Shown piece by piece: positions 18,092 through 27,518 of a stretch of DNA of 64,000 bases. The notes under the pieces are model-generated. The model made no database searches and was not told where the DNA came from. It saw only the letters and a program-made list of their open reading frames with translations. Origin of the DNA: Gammaproteobacteria bacterium (GTDB taxonomy: Bacteria; Pseudomonadota; Gammaproteobacteria; Enterobacterales; Alteromonadaceae); the NCBI GenBank assembly GCA_018222985.1, contig JAAEZG010000002.1, positions 124,001-188,000 on the forward strand, given 5' to 3'. A program made the position numbers and the translations under genes. Each line of letters starts with the position of its first letter. Positions within the stretch are counted from its first letter, which is position 1.

Positions 18092-18255
18092 ATTCCGTTG
18101 GTGACACATATTGGTGACACACTTTGCGACAAAAATTCATCTTCATGCGGCGCTTAGCATAGCATTTATGTTGTGAACACATGGCGCATAGCTTATGGTA
18201 GAAGGGTACTGACAACAATCACTGACAATTCACGCATACAACAACGGAGGCAGTT

Positions 18256-18540
18256 ATGGCCAACGAAGGGTATCATGAGCCGTACGAATTATTGTCTGAC
18301 GAAACCCGCGATATGCACCGGGCAATTATTTCGTTAATGGAAGAACTTGAAGCAGTTGATTGGTATAACCAACGCATTGACGTCTGCAAAGACGACGAGT
18401 TAAAGAAAATTTTAATTCACAATCGCGATGAAGAAAAAGAACACGCAGCCATGACCCTAGAGTGGATACGGCGCCGTGACAAAGTTTTTGATGAAGAGCT
18501 TAAAGCGTACCTATTTACTGACGAAGTAATAGGGCATTAA
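18256..18540 (+). CDS. Encapsulated-ferritin-like protein (EncFtn), without targeting peptide
   Basis: 94-residue protein closely resembling the EncFtn family, whose members form ring-shaped decamers with a ferroxidase site built at a dimer interface. The iron-site residues known from Rhodospirillum rubrum EncFtn are all present with a constant offset: Glu29, Glu30, Glu32, Trp36, Tyr37 (MEELEAVDWY) and Glu60, His63 (NRDEEKEHAAMTLEW). The family protein normally continues into a C-terminal encapsulin-docking peptide; this one stops at DEVIGH, and no encapsulin shell gene is nearby. GGAGG precedes the ATG. The next gene, an M13 peptidase, starts 17 nt later. Family assignment is firm; the role without a shell is open. 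Confidence 0.87.
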   Translation: MANEGYHEPYELLSDETRDMHRAIISLMEELEAVDWYNQRIDVCKDDELKKILIHNRDEEKEHAAMTLEWIRRRDKVFDEELKAYLFTDEVIGH

Positions 18541-18557
18541 TTTTAAACGGGGAACTT

Positions 18558-20624
18558 ATGAATAAAGTAAGTACAATTGCGCTGAGCGTTGCGCTCGCGT
18601 TAGGTGTGGCTGCATGCTCACCACAACAGGCTGAACAACAACAAAACACCCAAGCTCAACAAGAGCAACAACAACTGACTTCGGGCTTGCGCCTTGACGC
18701 CTTCAACACCGAAGTGCGCCCACAAGACGACTTGTTCCATTTCGTGAACGGCACATGGTATGACAACACTGAAATGCCAGCTGACAAGTCACGCATTGGT
18801 TCATTTTTAGAGTTGCGTGAGCGCAACCAAGAACGCTTGCGTACGTTAATTGAAACGGCTTCAGCCAAAGACGCCGAAGAAGGCAGCAATGCCCAAAAAA
18901 TTGGTGACTTCTTCAACAGCTTTATGGATGTTGAGAAGCTAAACAGCTTAGGCTACACCCCAATTGCTGCAGACTTGCAAGCTATTGCACAAGTTGAAAC
19001 CCACGCCGACGTGGCAGCGCGCTTTGCCGAATTAGCGAAATTGGGCGTGAGTGCTCCAATTGGTTTTTACGTGTATGGTGACAAGAAAAACCCAGACTAC
19101 AACGCCTTGTACATGGGGCAATCGGGTTTGAGCTTGCCAGATCGCGACTATTACCTGAAAGACGATGAGAAATTCGTTGAAATTCGCGCGCAATATAAAG
19201 CTTATATCAAAGATATTTTAGCGTTGGTTGACTACGAGCAAGCAGAAGCAGCAGCCGATGCCATTTTGGAATTAGAAACCAAATTAGCAGAAGTGCAGTG
19301 GAGCCGCGTGCAAAGCCGTGACGCTGAAGCAACTTATAACCCGAAATCACCTGCCGAAGTGAAGCAGTTACTAGGTAACTTTGATTTTGACACTTATGCC
19401 AAAGTAACTGGCATTGATGTTGCTGATCAGATCGTTATTTCACAGTTAAGCTATTTCGAAGCCTTTGGTGACCTATTCGACGACGTGAGCGTAGAAACTT
19501 GGAAGCATTACATGACGCTTAAAACCGTCAGCCGTTTTTCTTCTGTGCTAACCGAAGAAATCAACGATCGCAGCTTCGCGTTTTACGGCAAAGTACTACG
19601 CGGTACGCCAGAGCAAGAGCCGCGTTGGAAGCGTGGTGTTGACGCAACTGATCGTGCCTTAGGCGAAGTACTTGGTCAGCTGTATGTTGCTGAATACTTC
19701 CCGCCAGCAGCGAAAGCGCGCATGGAAGAATTGGTTGATAACTTGATTGTAGCTTACGGTGAGTCCATTAAAGATCTTGAATGGATGTCTGAAGAGACCA
19801 AGCAAAAAGCACTTGAGAAATTAAGCAAATTTACTCCGTACGTTGGCTACCCAAGTGAGTGGCGTGATTACTCTGACCTTGTTGTGACTGACGATAACTT
19901 GGTAGAAAACGTGAAGCGTTCGTTTGCGTTTGATTACCAAGAAAACATTAGTGAAATTGGTCAGCCAGTGAAAGAAGAAGACTGGGGCATGACGCCGCAA
20001 ACCGTTAACGCGTACTACAGCCCTGTGCGTAACGAAATTGTTTTCCCAGCAGGTATTTTGCAGCCGCCGTTCTTTGACATGAACGCTGAAGACGCTGTGA
20101 ACTATGGTGGTATTGGTGCGGTTATCGGTCACGAATTAGGCCATGGTTTTGACGACCAAGGCTCTAAATACGACGGTGACGGCAACTTAAACAGCTGGTG
20201 GACAGACGCTGACCGTGAAGCCTTTGACGTTCGTGGTTCACAGTTAGCCGCGCAATACGACAGCTATGAAGTTATTCCAGAAACTTTCATCAACGGTAAA
20301 TTAACCTTAGGTGAAAACATTGGTGACTTAGCGGGCTTAACCATTGCCTACCGTGCCTACGTGAATTCACTCAACGGTAAAGAGTCGCCAGTAATGGACG
20401 GCTACACCGGTGAACAACGTGTGTTCTTAGGTTGGGCGCAAGTGTGGAAAAACAAAGCACGTGACGAGTTCGTACGTAACCAAGTGTTGAGTGACCCACA
20501 TTCGCCAGCAGATTACCGCGTAAACGGTACTGTAGTGAACATTCCAGCGTTCTACGAAGCCTTTGACGTGAAGCCAAGCGACAAGCTGTACTTGCCGCCG
20601 GAAGAGCGCGTTACTATTTGGTAA
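18558..20624 (+). CDS. M13 family zinc metallopeptidase, lipoprotein (PepO-like)
   Basis: 688-residue neprilysin-family endopeptidase, probably periplasmic. The N-terminus is a lipoprotein signal (LALGVAACS, Cys about 21) followed by a Gln-rich spacer. The catalytic signatures are in the C-terminal third: VIGHELGHGFDDQG (HExxH) and GENIGDLAGL (ExxxD with the third zinc ligand), plus NAYYSP upstream for substrate binding. The domain order, Peptidase_M13_N then Peptidase_M13, and length are normal. It follows the EncFtn gene by 17 nt and is followed by a strong hairpin. Substrate unknown. Confidence 0.93.
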   Translation: MNKVSTIALSVALALGVAACSPQQAEQQQNTQAQQEQQQLTSGLRLDAFNTEVRPQDDLFHFVNGTWYDNTEMPADKSRIGSFLELRERNQERLRTLIETASAKDAEEGSNAQKIGDFFNSFMDVEKLNSLGYTPIAADLQAIAQVETHADVAARFAELAKLGVSAPIGFYVYGDKKNPDYNALYMGQSGLSLPDRDYYLKDDEKFVEIRAQYKAYIKDILALVDYEQAEAAADAILELETKLAEVQWSRVQSRDAEATYNPKSPAEVKQLLGNFDFDTYAKVTGIDVADQIVISQLSYFEAFGDLFDDVSVETWKHYMTLKTVSRFSSVLTEEINDRSFAFYGKVLRGTPEQEPRWKRGVDATDRALGEVLGQLYVAEYFPPAAKARMEELVDNLIVAYGESIKDLEWMSEETKQKALEKLSKFTPYVGYPSEWRDYSDLVVTDDNLVENVKRSFAFDYQENISEIGQPVKEEDWGMTPQTVNAYYSPVRNEIVFPAGILQPPFFDMNAEDAVNYGGIGAVIGHELGHGFDDQGSKYDGDGNLNSWWTDADREAFDVRGSQLAAQYDSYEVIPETFINGKLTLGENIGDLAGLTIAYRAYVNSLNGKESPVMDGYTGEQRVFLGWAQVWKNKARDEFVRNQVLSDPHSPADYRVNGTVVNIPAFYEAFDVKPSDKLYLPPEERVTIW

Positions 20625-20669
20625 GGAAAGTTGGTAAGAACAGTTGGTAAGAACATTTACCATTAAGAC

Positions 20670-20705
20670 AAACCCACTTCTGGTAATTTCACCAGAAGTG
20701 GGTTT
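20670..20705 (+). terminator. Strong hairpin after the M13 peptidase gene
   Basis: AAACCCACTTCTGGT (20670–20684) pairs perfectly over 15 bases with ACCAGAAGTGGGTTT (20691–20705), loop AATTTC. Only a weak T-run follows (ATAATTT), yet stem strength suggests termination. TATAAT at 20705–20710 overlaps its end, just 7 nt before the next ATG. Confidence 0.75.
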
Positions 20706-20717
20706 ATAATTTGAGCC

Positions 20718-21095
20718 ATGAACACATTCATTAAGCTACTGATCATTGTAAGTTTGCTGCTGGCGCCGTTTTCGGGGTTGGCCGCTGAAGCGATGCCAAT
20801 GCCAGCTAGCCATATGGCTGACAGTATGAATGAAGCGCATGCCAGCCACACCATGATGGCGAACCATGACTGTTGCGACACTGAGTAGCAGGCTAGCGTT
20901 AGCCAAGCGGCACACCAACAGTGTGACAATAGTTGTGGTGACTGTCAGCATCATTGTAGCTCGTCTGCCAGCGGCTTAATTGCCGTAGTACAATTGCCAA
21001 TTCAATCGCACCCACATATTAAATGCCCTACCAATAACGGTGTGCCACTAGCACGTCACGAAAGCCAAATTCGCCCCCTATGTCTGCCTAATTAA
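20718..21095 (+). pseudogene. Small His/Cys-rich secreted protein gene, interrupted by TAG
   Basis: A 125-codon frame beginning MNTFIKLLIIVSLLLAPFSGLA, a clear signal peptide, followed by a Met/His-rich stretch and Cys/His clusters (HDCC … CDNSCGDCQHHCSSS), as in small periplasmic metal-binding proteins that head copper or zinc efflux operons. The frame is stopped by TAG at 20886–20888 after 56 residues and continues open to TAA at 21093. It lies 59 nt upstream of the cusB-like gene, whose partner pump gene is also broken. Either a pseudogene or a truncated 56-residue protein still made. Confidence 0.7.
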
Positions 21096-21154
21096 ACGCT
21101 TTATTTGGCGAGCCGCTCGGTTCGTTTGGTTTAATTTATTCGGTAGGTACAGTT

Positions 21155-22396
21155 ATGAAATTCGCTCGTTTAATCATGCTCATGGTGAGCCTTGCATTAC
21201 TGGTTCCAGCAACACATTCACTGGCACAAGCACAAGAGTTTGAGCTGAAGCACGACCATGCAGAGCAACAACAGCAAGGGGTTGAATACGTTTGCCCCAT
21301 GCATAGCCACATTATTAGTGACGAACCGGGCACCTGCCCTATCTGCGGAATGGACCTAGAACCGCAGCAGCGGGCTGAGCAGGTTAATGTGGTGGTCAGC
21401 GACCAAATGCAGCAGAATTTAGGTATTCAAACCACCGCCGTTACCTACGACACGCTGTGGCGCTATTACCCAACCATAGGCACTGTACAATGGAATGCCA
21501 ACGCGCAACACCACTTGCATTCGCGCGCCGCCGGCTGGGTGGAAAAACTTCACGTGCGCAGCGAAGGGCAAAGCGTGCAGCAAGGCGACAAAATTTATGA
21601 AATTTATAGCCGTGAGCTGGTGGTTGCGCAGCAAGACTTTTTACAGGCCTTAAGCAACAGCGCCAACGCACGTTTATTGCGTGACTCGCGTCTGCGCCTT
21701 GAGCTGCTTGGCTTTGCCCCAAGCCTGGTGAAGCAGCTTGAGCAAACCAAAGAGATTTTCTACCGTGTGCCAGTTTATGCCGCTCATGCTGGCGTAGTGA
21801 CGCAGCTAAATATTGCCGAAGGGATGTATGTTGAGCCGGGGCTAGCCATGATGACGTTAGTGGGCACCGACAGTTTCTGGTTGATTGCCGATGTTCCTGA
21901 GCGTTACAGTGATTGGCTAAAAGTGGGGGCGCCGGTAGACATCACGCTGCCACAAGCGAATCTGAATGCTTACGAAACTACCATCGATTACATTTATCCG
22001 GAGCTTGACGCCAAAACACGCACCCAGCGCGTTCGTATCAAGCTACCTAATAGCGAAGTCGGTAACGGCTTATTGGTCGGCATGCAGGCCGAAGTTGAGC
22101 TGTATGGCGGGCCCAAGCGCGAAGCCTTGGTGGTGCCACTAAGCAGCTTAATTGTTATCGGCAGCGACAACCGCGTTATGGTGCGCAATAGCGAAGGTGG
22201 CTTTGAACAGCGCGCTGTTCATGTAGGTTTAGTGGTTGGTGATCAAGCAGAAATTCTGCACGGTCTTCAGGCTGGCGAGCAGGTAGTGGTGTCGGGGCAG
22301 TTCTTGCTGGACTCCGAAGCGACCCTGCAAGGCAATCGGCTAAACCGCCAGCAACAAGGCAAGCCGGAGGTGCAAGATGCTCACGCAAATCATTAA
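21155..22396 (+). CDS. Heavy-metal RND efflux periplasmic adaptor (CusB/CzcB family)
   Basis: 413-residue membrane-fusion protein of a tripartite heavy-metal efflux system. After a signal peptide comes a heavy-metal-binding domain ([26 protein letters not shown], about 46–71) typical of CusB/CzcB-type adaptors, then barrel-sandwich ([39 protein letters not shown]), helical hairpin and beta-barrel domains ([23 protein letters not shown]). The CPMH…CPICGM motif suggests copper or silver, but the metal cannot be fixed by reading. The gene itself is intact; its pump partner overlaps by 20 nt and is broken, so the adaptor is probably useless unless it works with another pump. Confidence 0.92.
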   Translation: MKFARLIMLMVSLALLVPATHSLAQAQEFELKHDHAEQQQQGVEYVCPMHSHIISDEPGTCPICGMDLEPQQRAEQVNVVVSDQMQQNLGIQTTAVTYDTLWRYYPTIGTVQWNANAQHHLHSRAAGWVEKLHVRSEGQSVQQGDKIYEIYSRELVVAQQDFLQALSNSANARLLRDSRLRLELLGFAPSLVKQLEQTKEIFYRVPVYAAHAGVVTQLNIAEGMYVEPGLAMMTLVGTDSFWLIADVPERYSDWLKVGAPVDITLPQANLNAYETTIDYIYPELDAKTRTQRVRIKLPNSEVGNGLLVGMQAEVELYGGPKREALVVPLSSLIVIGSDNRVMVRNSEGGFEQRAVHVGLVVGDQAEILHGLQAGEQVVVSGQFLLDSEATLQGNRLNRQQQGKPEVQDAHANH

Positions 22397-25300
22397 TGCG
22401 TCCATTCGCAACCGAATACTGGTTTTACTGGCGGCGCTGTTAGCCGCTTGGTTTGGTTGGCGCGCCATGGTGAGCACCCCGTTGGATGCCATTCCTGATT
22501 TGTCTGACGTGCAAGTGATAGTCAAAACCAGTTACCCAGGCCAAGCGCCGCAACTGGTCGAGGAATAAATAACCTGGCCATTGGCTAATACCATGCTGGC
22601 TGTGCCTGGCGCCACCGATGTACGCGGTTATTCGTTTTTTGGTGACTCGTACCTGTATATTTTGTTTGAAGACGGCACCGATATTTACTGGGCTCGTAGC
22701 CGAGTTTTGGAATATTTAAGTCAAGCACAATCGCGCCTACCAGCCGGTGTCACACCAGAGCTAGGGCCCGATGCAAGTGGCGTGGGTTGGGTGTTTCAGT
22801 ATGTGCTTACCGACCGCTCGGGCCAGCACAACTTAGGCGAATTAACCAGCTTGCAAGACTGGTTCTTAAAACAAGAACTGCAAAGCGTGAGTGGCGTTGC
22901 CGAGGTGGCAACCGTTGGTGGCATGGTGCAAGCCTACCAAGTGGTGGTGCAGCCCGAACGTTTGCTCAGCTACGGCCTTACCCTAGAGCAGGTACAACAA
23001 GCCATACAAGCGGCCAACCGCGAAGTGGGTGGTGGCATTGTTGAAATGGCCGAAGCCAAGCCGGCGCGGCCATTACCTTAGCCGATGTTGCCACGGTGCG
23101 ACGTGGCCCCGTTAGTCGACGTGGTATTGCCGAGTTAAATGGTGAAGGGGAAGTGGTCGGCGGCATTGTCGTCATGCGGCACGGCGAGAATGCGCTGGCG
23201 ACTATTGAACGGGTGCGCGACAAACTGAAAGTGCTGCAACAAGGCTTGCCCGAGGGTGTTGAAATAACACCTGTGTATGATCGTTCTAACCTGATCAACA
23301 ATGCGGTGACGAACCTCACTAACAAATTGCTGGAAGAAATGGCCTTTGTGGCATTAGTCACGGTGTTGTTCTTGCTGCATGTGCGTTCTTCACTAGTGGC
23401 AATTATTACCTTGCCGCTGGCGGTGCTTATCAGCTTTGTTGTTATGCGCGGCATGGGCATTAACGCCAATATTATGAGCCTAGGCGGCATTGCTATTGCC
23501 ATTGGTGCTTTGGTTGACGCGGCTATTGTGATGGTGGAAAACGCGCATAAACATTTAGAACGTTATCGGCATGAACACGGCGCCTCTCCGATTGGCGCAC
23601 AGCACTGGCAAGTTATTGCCAAAGCTGCAGCCGAAGTTGGCCCTGCCTTGTTTTTATCGTTGCTTATTATCACCTTAAGCTTTGTGCCCGTGTTTGCACT
23701 CGAGCAGCAAGAAGGGCGTTTGTTTGCGCCCTTGGCCTACACCAAAACCTTCGCTATGGCAGCCGCCGCTTTGTTGGCAATTACTTTGGTGCCGGCGTTA
23801 ATGGGTTATTTTGTACGCGGCAAGATTATTAGCGAAGCCAAAAACCCCATTACTCGTTTGTTGGTGGCACTTTATAAGCCCAGCTTAGACTTTGTCATGC
23901 GCTGGCCCAAAGCCACGATTGTGCTGGCTGTTGCTATTGCAGTTAGTGCTTACTACCCGTACAAGCAAATGGGCAGTGAGTTTATGCCAAGCATGCAAGA
24001 AGGTGACTTGCTGTATATGCCCACCACCTTGCCAGGCATTAGCCCGCAAGCCGCGGCTGATTTGTTGCAACGAACCGACCGGCTTATTAAACAAGTGCCA
24101 GAAGTGCAGTCTGTGTTTGGTAAGAGTGGGCGCGCACAAACCGCGACAGACCCAGCGCCGCTAACCATGCTAGAAACCACCATACAGCTGAAGCCACAAG
24201 AACAGTGGCGTGCAGGCGTGACCATTGACGATATTATTGCCGAGCTAGACGCCACCGTGCGGGTTCCGGGTATTACCAACGCATGGGTGCAGCCCATTAA
24301 AACCCGTATTGATATGCTCTCAACGGGGTTGAAAACGCCGTTAGGTTTAAAAATAGCTGGGCCTGATTTAGCGTAAATTCAGCGTATTGGTGCCGACTTG
24401 GAACAAGCCCTGCAGGCTGTCACTGGAGTGAGTTCGGTGTTCGCCGAGCGCCCAGCTGCAGGGCGTTACATTGAAATACGCCCGCGTTTAGACGTGGCGG
24501 CTCGATACGGGTTAAGCCAAGCCGATATTCAGCGGGTGATTCAATTCGTTATTGGCGGTGCAGAAATTGCTGAAACCGTAGAGGGTACTGAACGTTACCC
24601 TATCACGCTGCGCTATCCGCGGGCTCAGCGCGACCATGTTGAACACATAAAGCAACTGCCTATTGTTAGCCGCGACGGTAGTTGGGTGACCCTGTCGCAA
24701 GTGGCAGACGTTATGGTAACCGAAGGGCCAGCTATGATTCGTAGCGAAAACGCCCGCCCCACTGGCTGGGTGTTTGTTGACGTTGCCGCCGGTGTTGCAG
24801 TGGGTGAGGTGTTGGCTGCGGCGCAACCCGTGGTGGCGCAATACCAGTTACCGCCGCGCTATAGCGTAAGCTGGTCGGGGCAGTATGAGTCTATGCAGCG
24901 GGTACAGCAGAAAATGCTTGAAGTCGTGCCAGTAACCTTGGCAATTATTCTTATTCTGCTGTACTTCACTTTCCGCTCGTTTAAACAGGCGGTGTTGATC
25001 ATGGCGACCTTGCCGTTAGCATTAGCTGGCAGCCTTTGGTACATCTGGGCGCTTGGCTTTAATATGTCAATTGCCGTGGCAGTGGGTATGATTGCTTTGG
25101 CCGGTGTTGCCGCCGAATTTGGCGTGGTCATGCTGTTATACCTTAACAATGCATGGCGCGATGCAAGTGAGCGTTCACTTAGCTCGCTGCATGACGCCAT
25201 TATGGAAGGCGCAGTACAGCGCGTGCGCCCCAAAGCCATGACCGTGGTCACTATTATTGCCGGCTTGTTGCCAATTATGCTTAGCGCGGGTACCGGTAGT

Positions 25301-25438
25301 GAAGTGATGCAACGCATTGCCGCGCCGATGATCGGTGGCATGATTTTAGCGCCACTGTTGAGCCTATATGTGTTGCCTGCGGTTTATTGGTTGTATTGGA
25401 AGCACAAGTTAAGCGCGGCTAAGACGGTGGTTAATTAA
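22377..25438 (+). pseudogene. Heavy-metal RND efflux pump gene (CusA/CzcA family), broken
   Basis: Homology to a CusA/CzcA inner-membrane pump runs through the region but is broken in three places. At 22566 a TAA replaces the Gln codon of the usual VEEQVTYPL segment (sequence continues [25 protein letters not shown]). Near 23060 about 30 codons are missing and the frame changes ([10 protein letters not shown] … [12 protein letters not shown]). At 24374 TAA replaces Glu in AGPDLAEIQRIG. Other parts look normal: [26 protein letters not shown] split by windows, and GVAAEFGVVMLLYLN. Changes are single-base stops plus one deletion, so this is decay rather than one sequencing slip. It ends overlapping the convergent LysR gene by 4 nt. 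Confidence 0.9.
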
Positions 25439-26310
25439 AAATAATTCCAAATAAGTTGGGCGGCTGGGCCAGCAATGCGCTCAGCCGAACGCACCAAATG
25501 AATCTCAAGGTGCACCTGGTTAATAAAGTCAGGAATTTCTATCAGCACTAAATCACCGCGAGTTAACTCGTCACCAATAATATCGGCCGGCACAATACCC
25601 CAGCCCATGCCGGCCACTAATAACTCACGTTGCGCAATCGAGTCGTTAGCGCGAATGCGCTGTTGGCCAGGCATGCGAATCATTTGATCAAGATTAATTC
25701 CAATATCTTGGTTTTGTGGCATTAACATGGGAATTTCTAGCAAGTCGCGACGTTGCTTTGGCATGCCAAATTGGGCGACTAATTTAGGTGCAATAACCAC
25801 CAACAACTCAAACGGTCGTACCAATTTTGTTTCAAAATCACCGTGTTGGCGAAACACCGGTAACCAGGGGGTAAGCGCGATATCAGCGTCACCTTCGCGT
25901 ACCGCACGTAAAGCACGCAATTGGCTCTCGCCGTTTAGCAGCAAATCGGTGGTTGGGTACCGCGTTTGCACGGTGTGCATGGCTTCAAATAAACTGCCCG
26001 GGGCGCAGGTGTGGTCATAAGAAATACGTAACATGGGCTCTGCGCCATCGCGAAGCTGCTGCGTTAGCGACTGCAGTCGTTGCTGTTGGCGCAGAACCTC
26101 GCGTGCTTGTCGTAAAAATTGCTCACCATAGGCGGTTAGCTTCAACCGATAGCCGTCGCGGTCAAATAATGGAAATCCAGCATCATCTTCGAGCTTCTTT
26201 AATGCCATACTTACAGCTGCCTGGGTGCGGTGTAATGTATCGGCCGCAGCCTGCAAGGTGCCAGTTTCACTTAGGGCATTGAGCATTTGGAGCTGTTGAA
26301 TTTTTATCAT
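25435..26310 (-). CDS. LysR family transcriptional regulator
   Basis: 291-residue LysR-type regulator. The N-terminal winged helix is clear (IQQLQMLNALSETGTLQAAADTLHRTQAAVSMALKKLEDDAGFPLFDRDGYRLKLT, about residues 4–60), followed by a linker helix and a two-lobed ligand domain (ADIALTPWLPVF, LLVVIAPKLVAQFG, QRELLVAGMGWGIVPADII). It is divergent from an RND efflux operon across a 131-nt gap, the classic layout for a LysR protein controlling its neighbour, and convergent with the broken cusA-like gene. Ligand unknown. Confidence 0.92.
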   Translation of the reverse strand: MIKIQQLQMLNALSETGTLQAAADTLHRTQAAVSMALKKLEDDAGFPLFDRDGYRLKLTAYGEQFLRQAREVLRQQQRLQSLTQQLRDGAEPMLRISYDHTCAPGSLFEAMHTVQTRYPTTDLLLNGESQLRALRAVREGDADIALTPWLPVFRQHGDFETKLVRPFELLVVIAPKLVAQFGMPKQRRDLLEIPMLMPQNQDIGINLDQMIRMPGQQRIRANDSIAQRELLVAGMGWGIVPADIIGDELTRGDLVLIEIPDFINQVHLEIHLVRSAERIAGPAAQLIWNYF

Positions 26311-26382
26311 GTTTAGTTTTGCTTAATATCTGGTAAATATTAATTAAGTATTATTTTATATTGATGGGGCTACAATAGGAAA

Positions 26383-26427
26383 CGTTATTCGTTATTCGTT
26401 ATTCGTTATTCGTTATTCGTTATTCGT
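26383..26427. repeat. TTATTCG heptamer tandem array upstream of RND operon
   Basis: Six perfect tandem copies of CGTTATT plus a partial seventh (CGT), in the divergent intergenic region 15 nt before the ATG of the efflux adaptor. The same heptamer forms the arms of large inverted repeats at 32432 and 57036. Because the array sits between any upstream promoter and the ribosome site, copy-number change would alter spacing or leader length rather than reading frame. Confidence 0.92.
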
Positions 26428-26441
26428 GGGCGGGGTAGGTT

Positions 26442-27518
26442 ATGCGTGTTGGTTTAGCTGTTCTGGTAATGGTTGCGTTGGCGGGGTGTTCGCCGGAGGC
26501 GGCGCAGCAGGCGGAACCGCCACTGGTGCAACCGGTGAAACTTTATACCGTGCGCGATAACGCCGGTGAACGCATTCGCACCTTTCCTGCTGTGGTTGAA
26601 GCTGCGCAGGTTGCTCAACTGGCATTTCGTGTTGGCGGCGAAATTAGTGAGTTTCCTGTCAAGGCCGGCCATGAAGTGGCCCAAGGCGATGTTATTGCGA
26701 AATTAGACCCCACTGACTACCAGCTAGTGTTAGACCAAGCGCAAGCAAGGTTTGAACTTGCTCAAGCACAGTTTAGCCGCACCGAGAATTTGGTTGAACA
26801 AGGGGTTATTTCGCCACAACAATTTGACGAAGTTAAATCGAACCTCGATGTGGCTCGCGCCAATTTAGAAACTGCCCGTACCAACGTGCGCTATACCGAA
26901 TTACGTGCGCCTTTTGCCGGTACTATTGCGCATGTATTTGTCGAGCGTTTCGAAACGGTTCAACCGCAGCGGCCTATCGCGACCTTGCAAATGGGCAATG
27001 CCATTGACGTGAGTATTCAGGTGCCCGAAGGGTTGTTTGCACGCGTGCAACGTCAATTGGACTATCAACCAGACGTGATCTTTGCTGCTGCGCCCGAACA
27101 GCGCTTTAAAGCAACATTAAAAGAATGGGACAGCACGGCAGACCCAGCTACGAACACCTACAAAGTGGTGTTTACCTTGCCTACGCCAGCGAACTTGAAT
27201 GTTTTACCTGGTATGTCAGCGGTGGTGGCCGTGGACGCAAATGCAGTGTCGCAGCGCGCCGAGCACAGTTTGGTGGTGCCAACCACGGCGTTATTTTCGC
27301 CGCCTTCTGAAAGCCCAGAACAAGGGCACTTTGTTTGGGTGTTTGATGCGCAAAGCGAAACCGTGCAACGCCGCCAAGTGACAGTGCTGGCATTAACCAA
27401 TGATGGTGTTGAAATTTCCAGCGGCTTAAGTGCCGGTGAGCGCATTGTGGCGGCAGGGGTGCATGCCTTGCAAAACGGCCAACAAGTTCGTGAATGGGTG
27501 AAGGAGCGAGGCCTATAA
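26442..27518 (+). CDS. RND efflux periplasmic adaptor, lipoprotein
   Basis: 358-residue membrane-fusion protein of a hydrophobe/amphiphile efflux pump. Lipobox VALAGC places the lipidated Cys at about residue 16. Barrel-sandwich half-motifs (AFRVGGEISEFPVKAGHEVAQGDVIAKLDPTDYQL and TELRAPFAGTIAHVFVERFETVQPQ), the alpha-hairpin (LAQAQFSRTENLVEQGVISPQQFDE) and the beta-barrel region are in order. GGGGTAGG precedes the ATG. The stop overlaps the permease ATG by one base (TAATG). No outer-membrane TolC-type gene is present, so it presumably uses a TolC coded elsewhere. Confidence 0.93.
   Translation: MRVGLAVLVMVALAGCSPEAAQQAEPPLVQPVKLYTVRDNAGERIRTFPAVVEAAQVAQLAFRVGGEISEFPVKAGHEVAQGDVIAKLDPTDYQLVLDQAQARFELAQAQFSRTENLVEQGVISPQQFDEVKSNLDVARANLETARTNVRYTELRAPFAGTIAHVFVERFETVQPQRPIATLQMGNAIDVSIQVPEGLFARVQRQLDYQPDVIFAAAPEQRFKATLKEWDSTADPATNTYKVVFTLPTPANLNVLPGMSAVVAVDANAVSQRAEHSLVVPTTALFSPPSESPEQGHFVWVFDAQSETVQRRQVTVLALTNDGVEISSGLSAGERIVAAGVHALQNGQQVREWVKERGL

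Noticed and set aside
22566..24376. Stop codons in the cusA-like gene as recoding (selenocysteine, readthrough)
   Set aside because: The stops are TAA, not TGA, and a deletion with frame change lies between them, so loss of function explains them better.
26383..26427. Heptamer array as a CRISPR array
   Set aside because: Units are 7 bases in direct tandem without spacers, and no cas genes are present.
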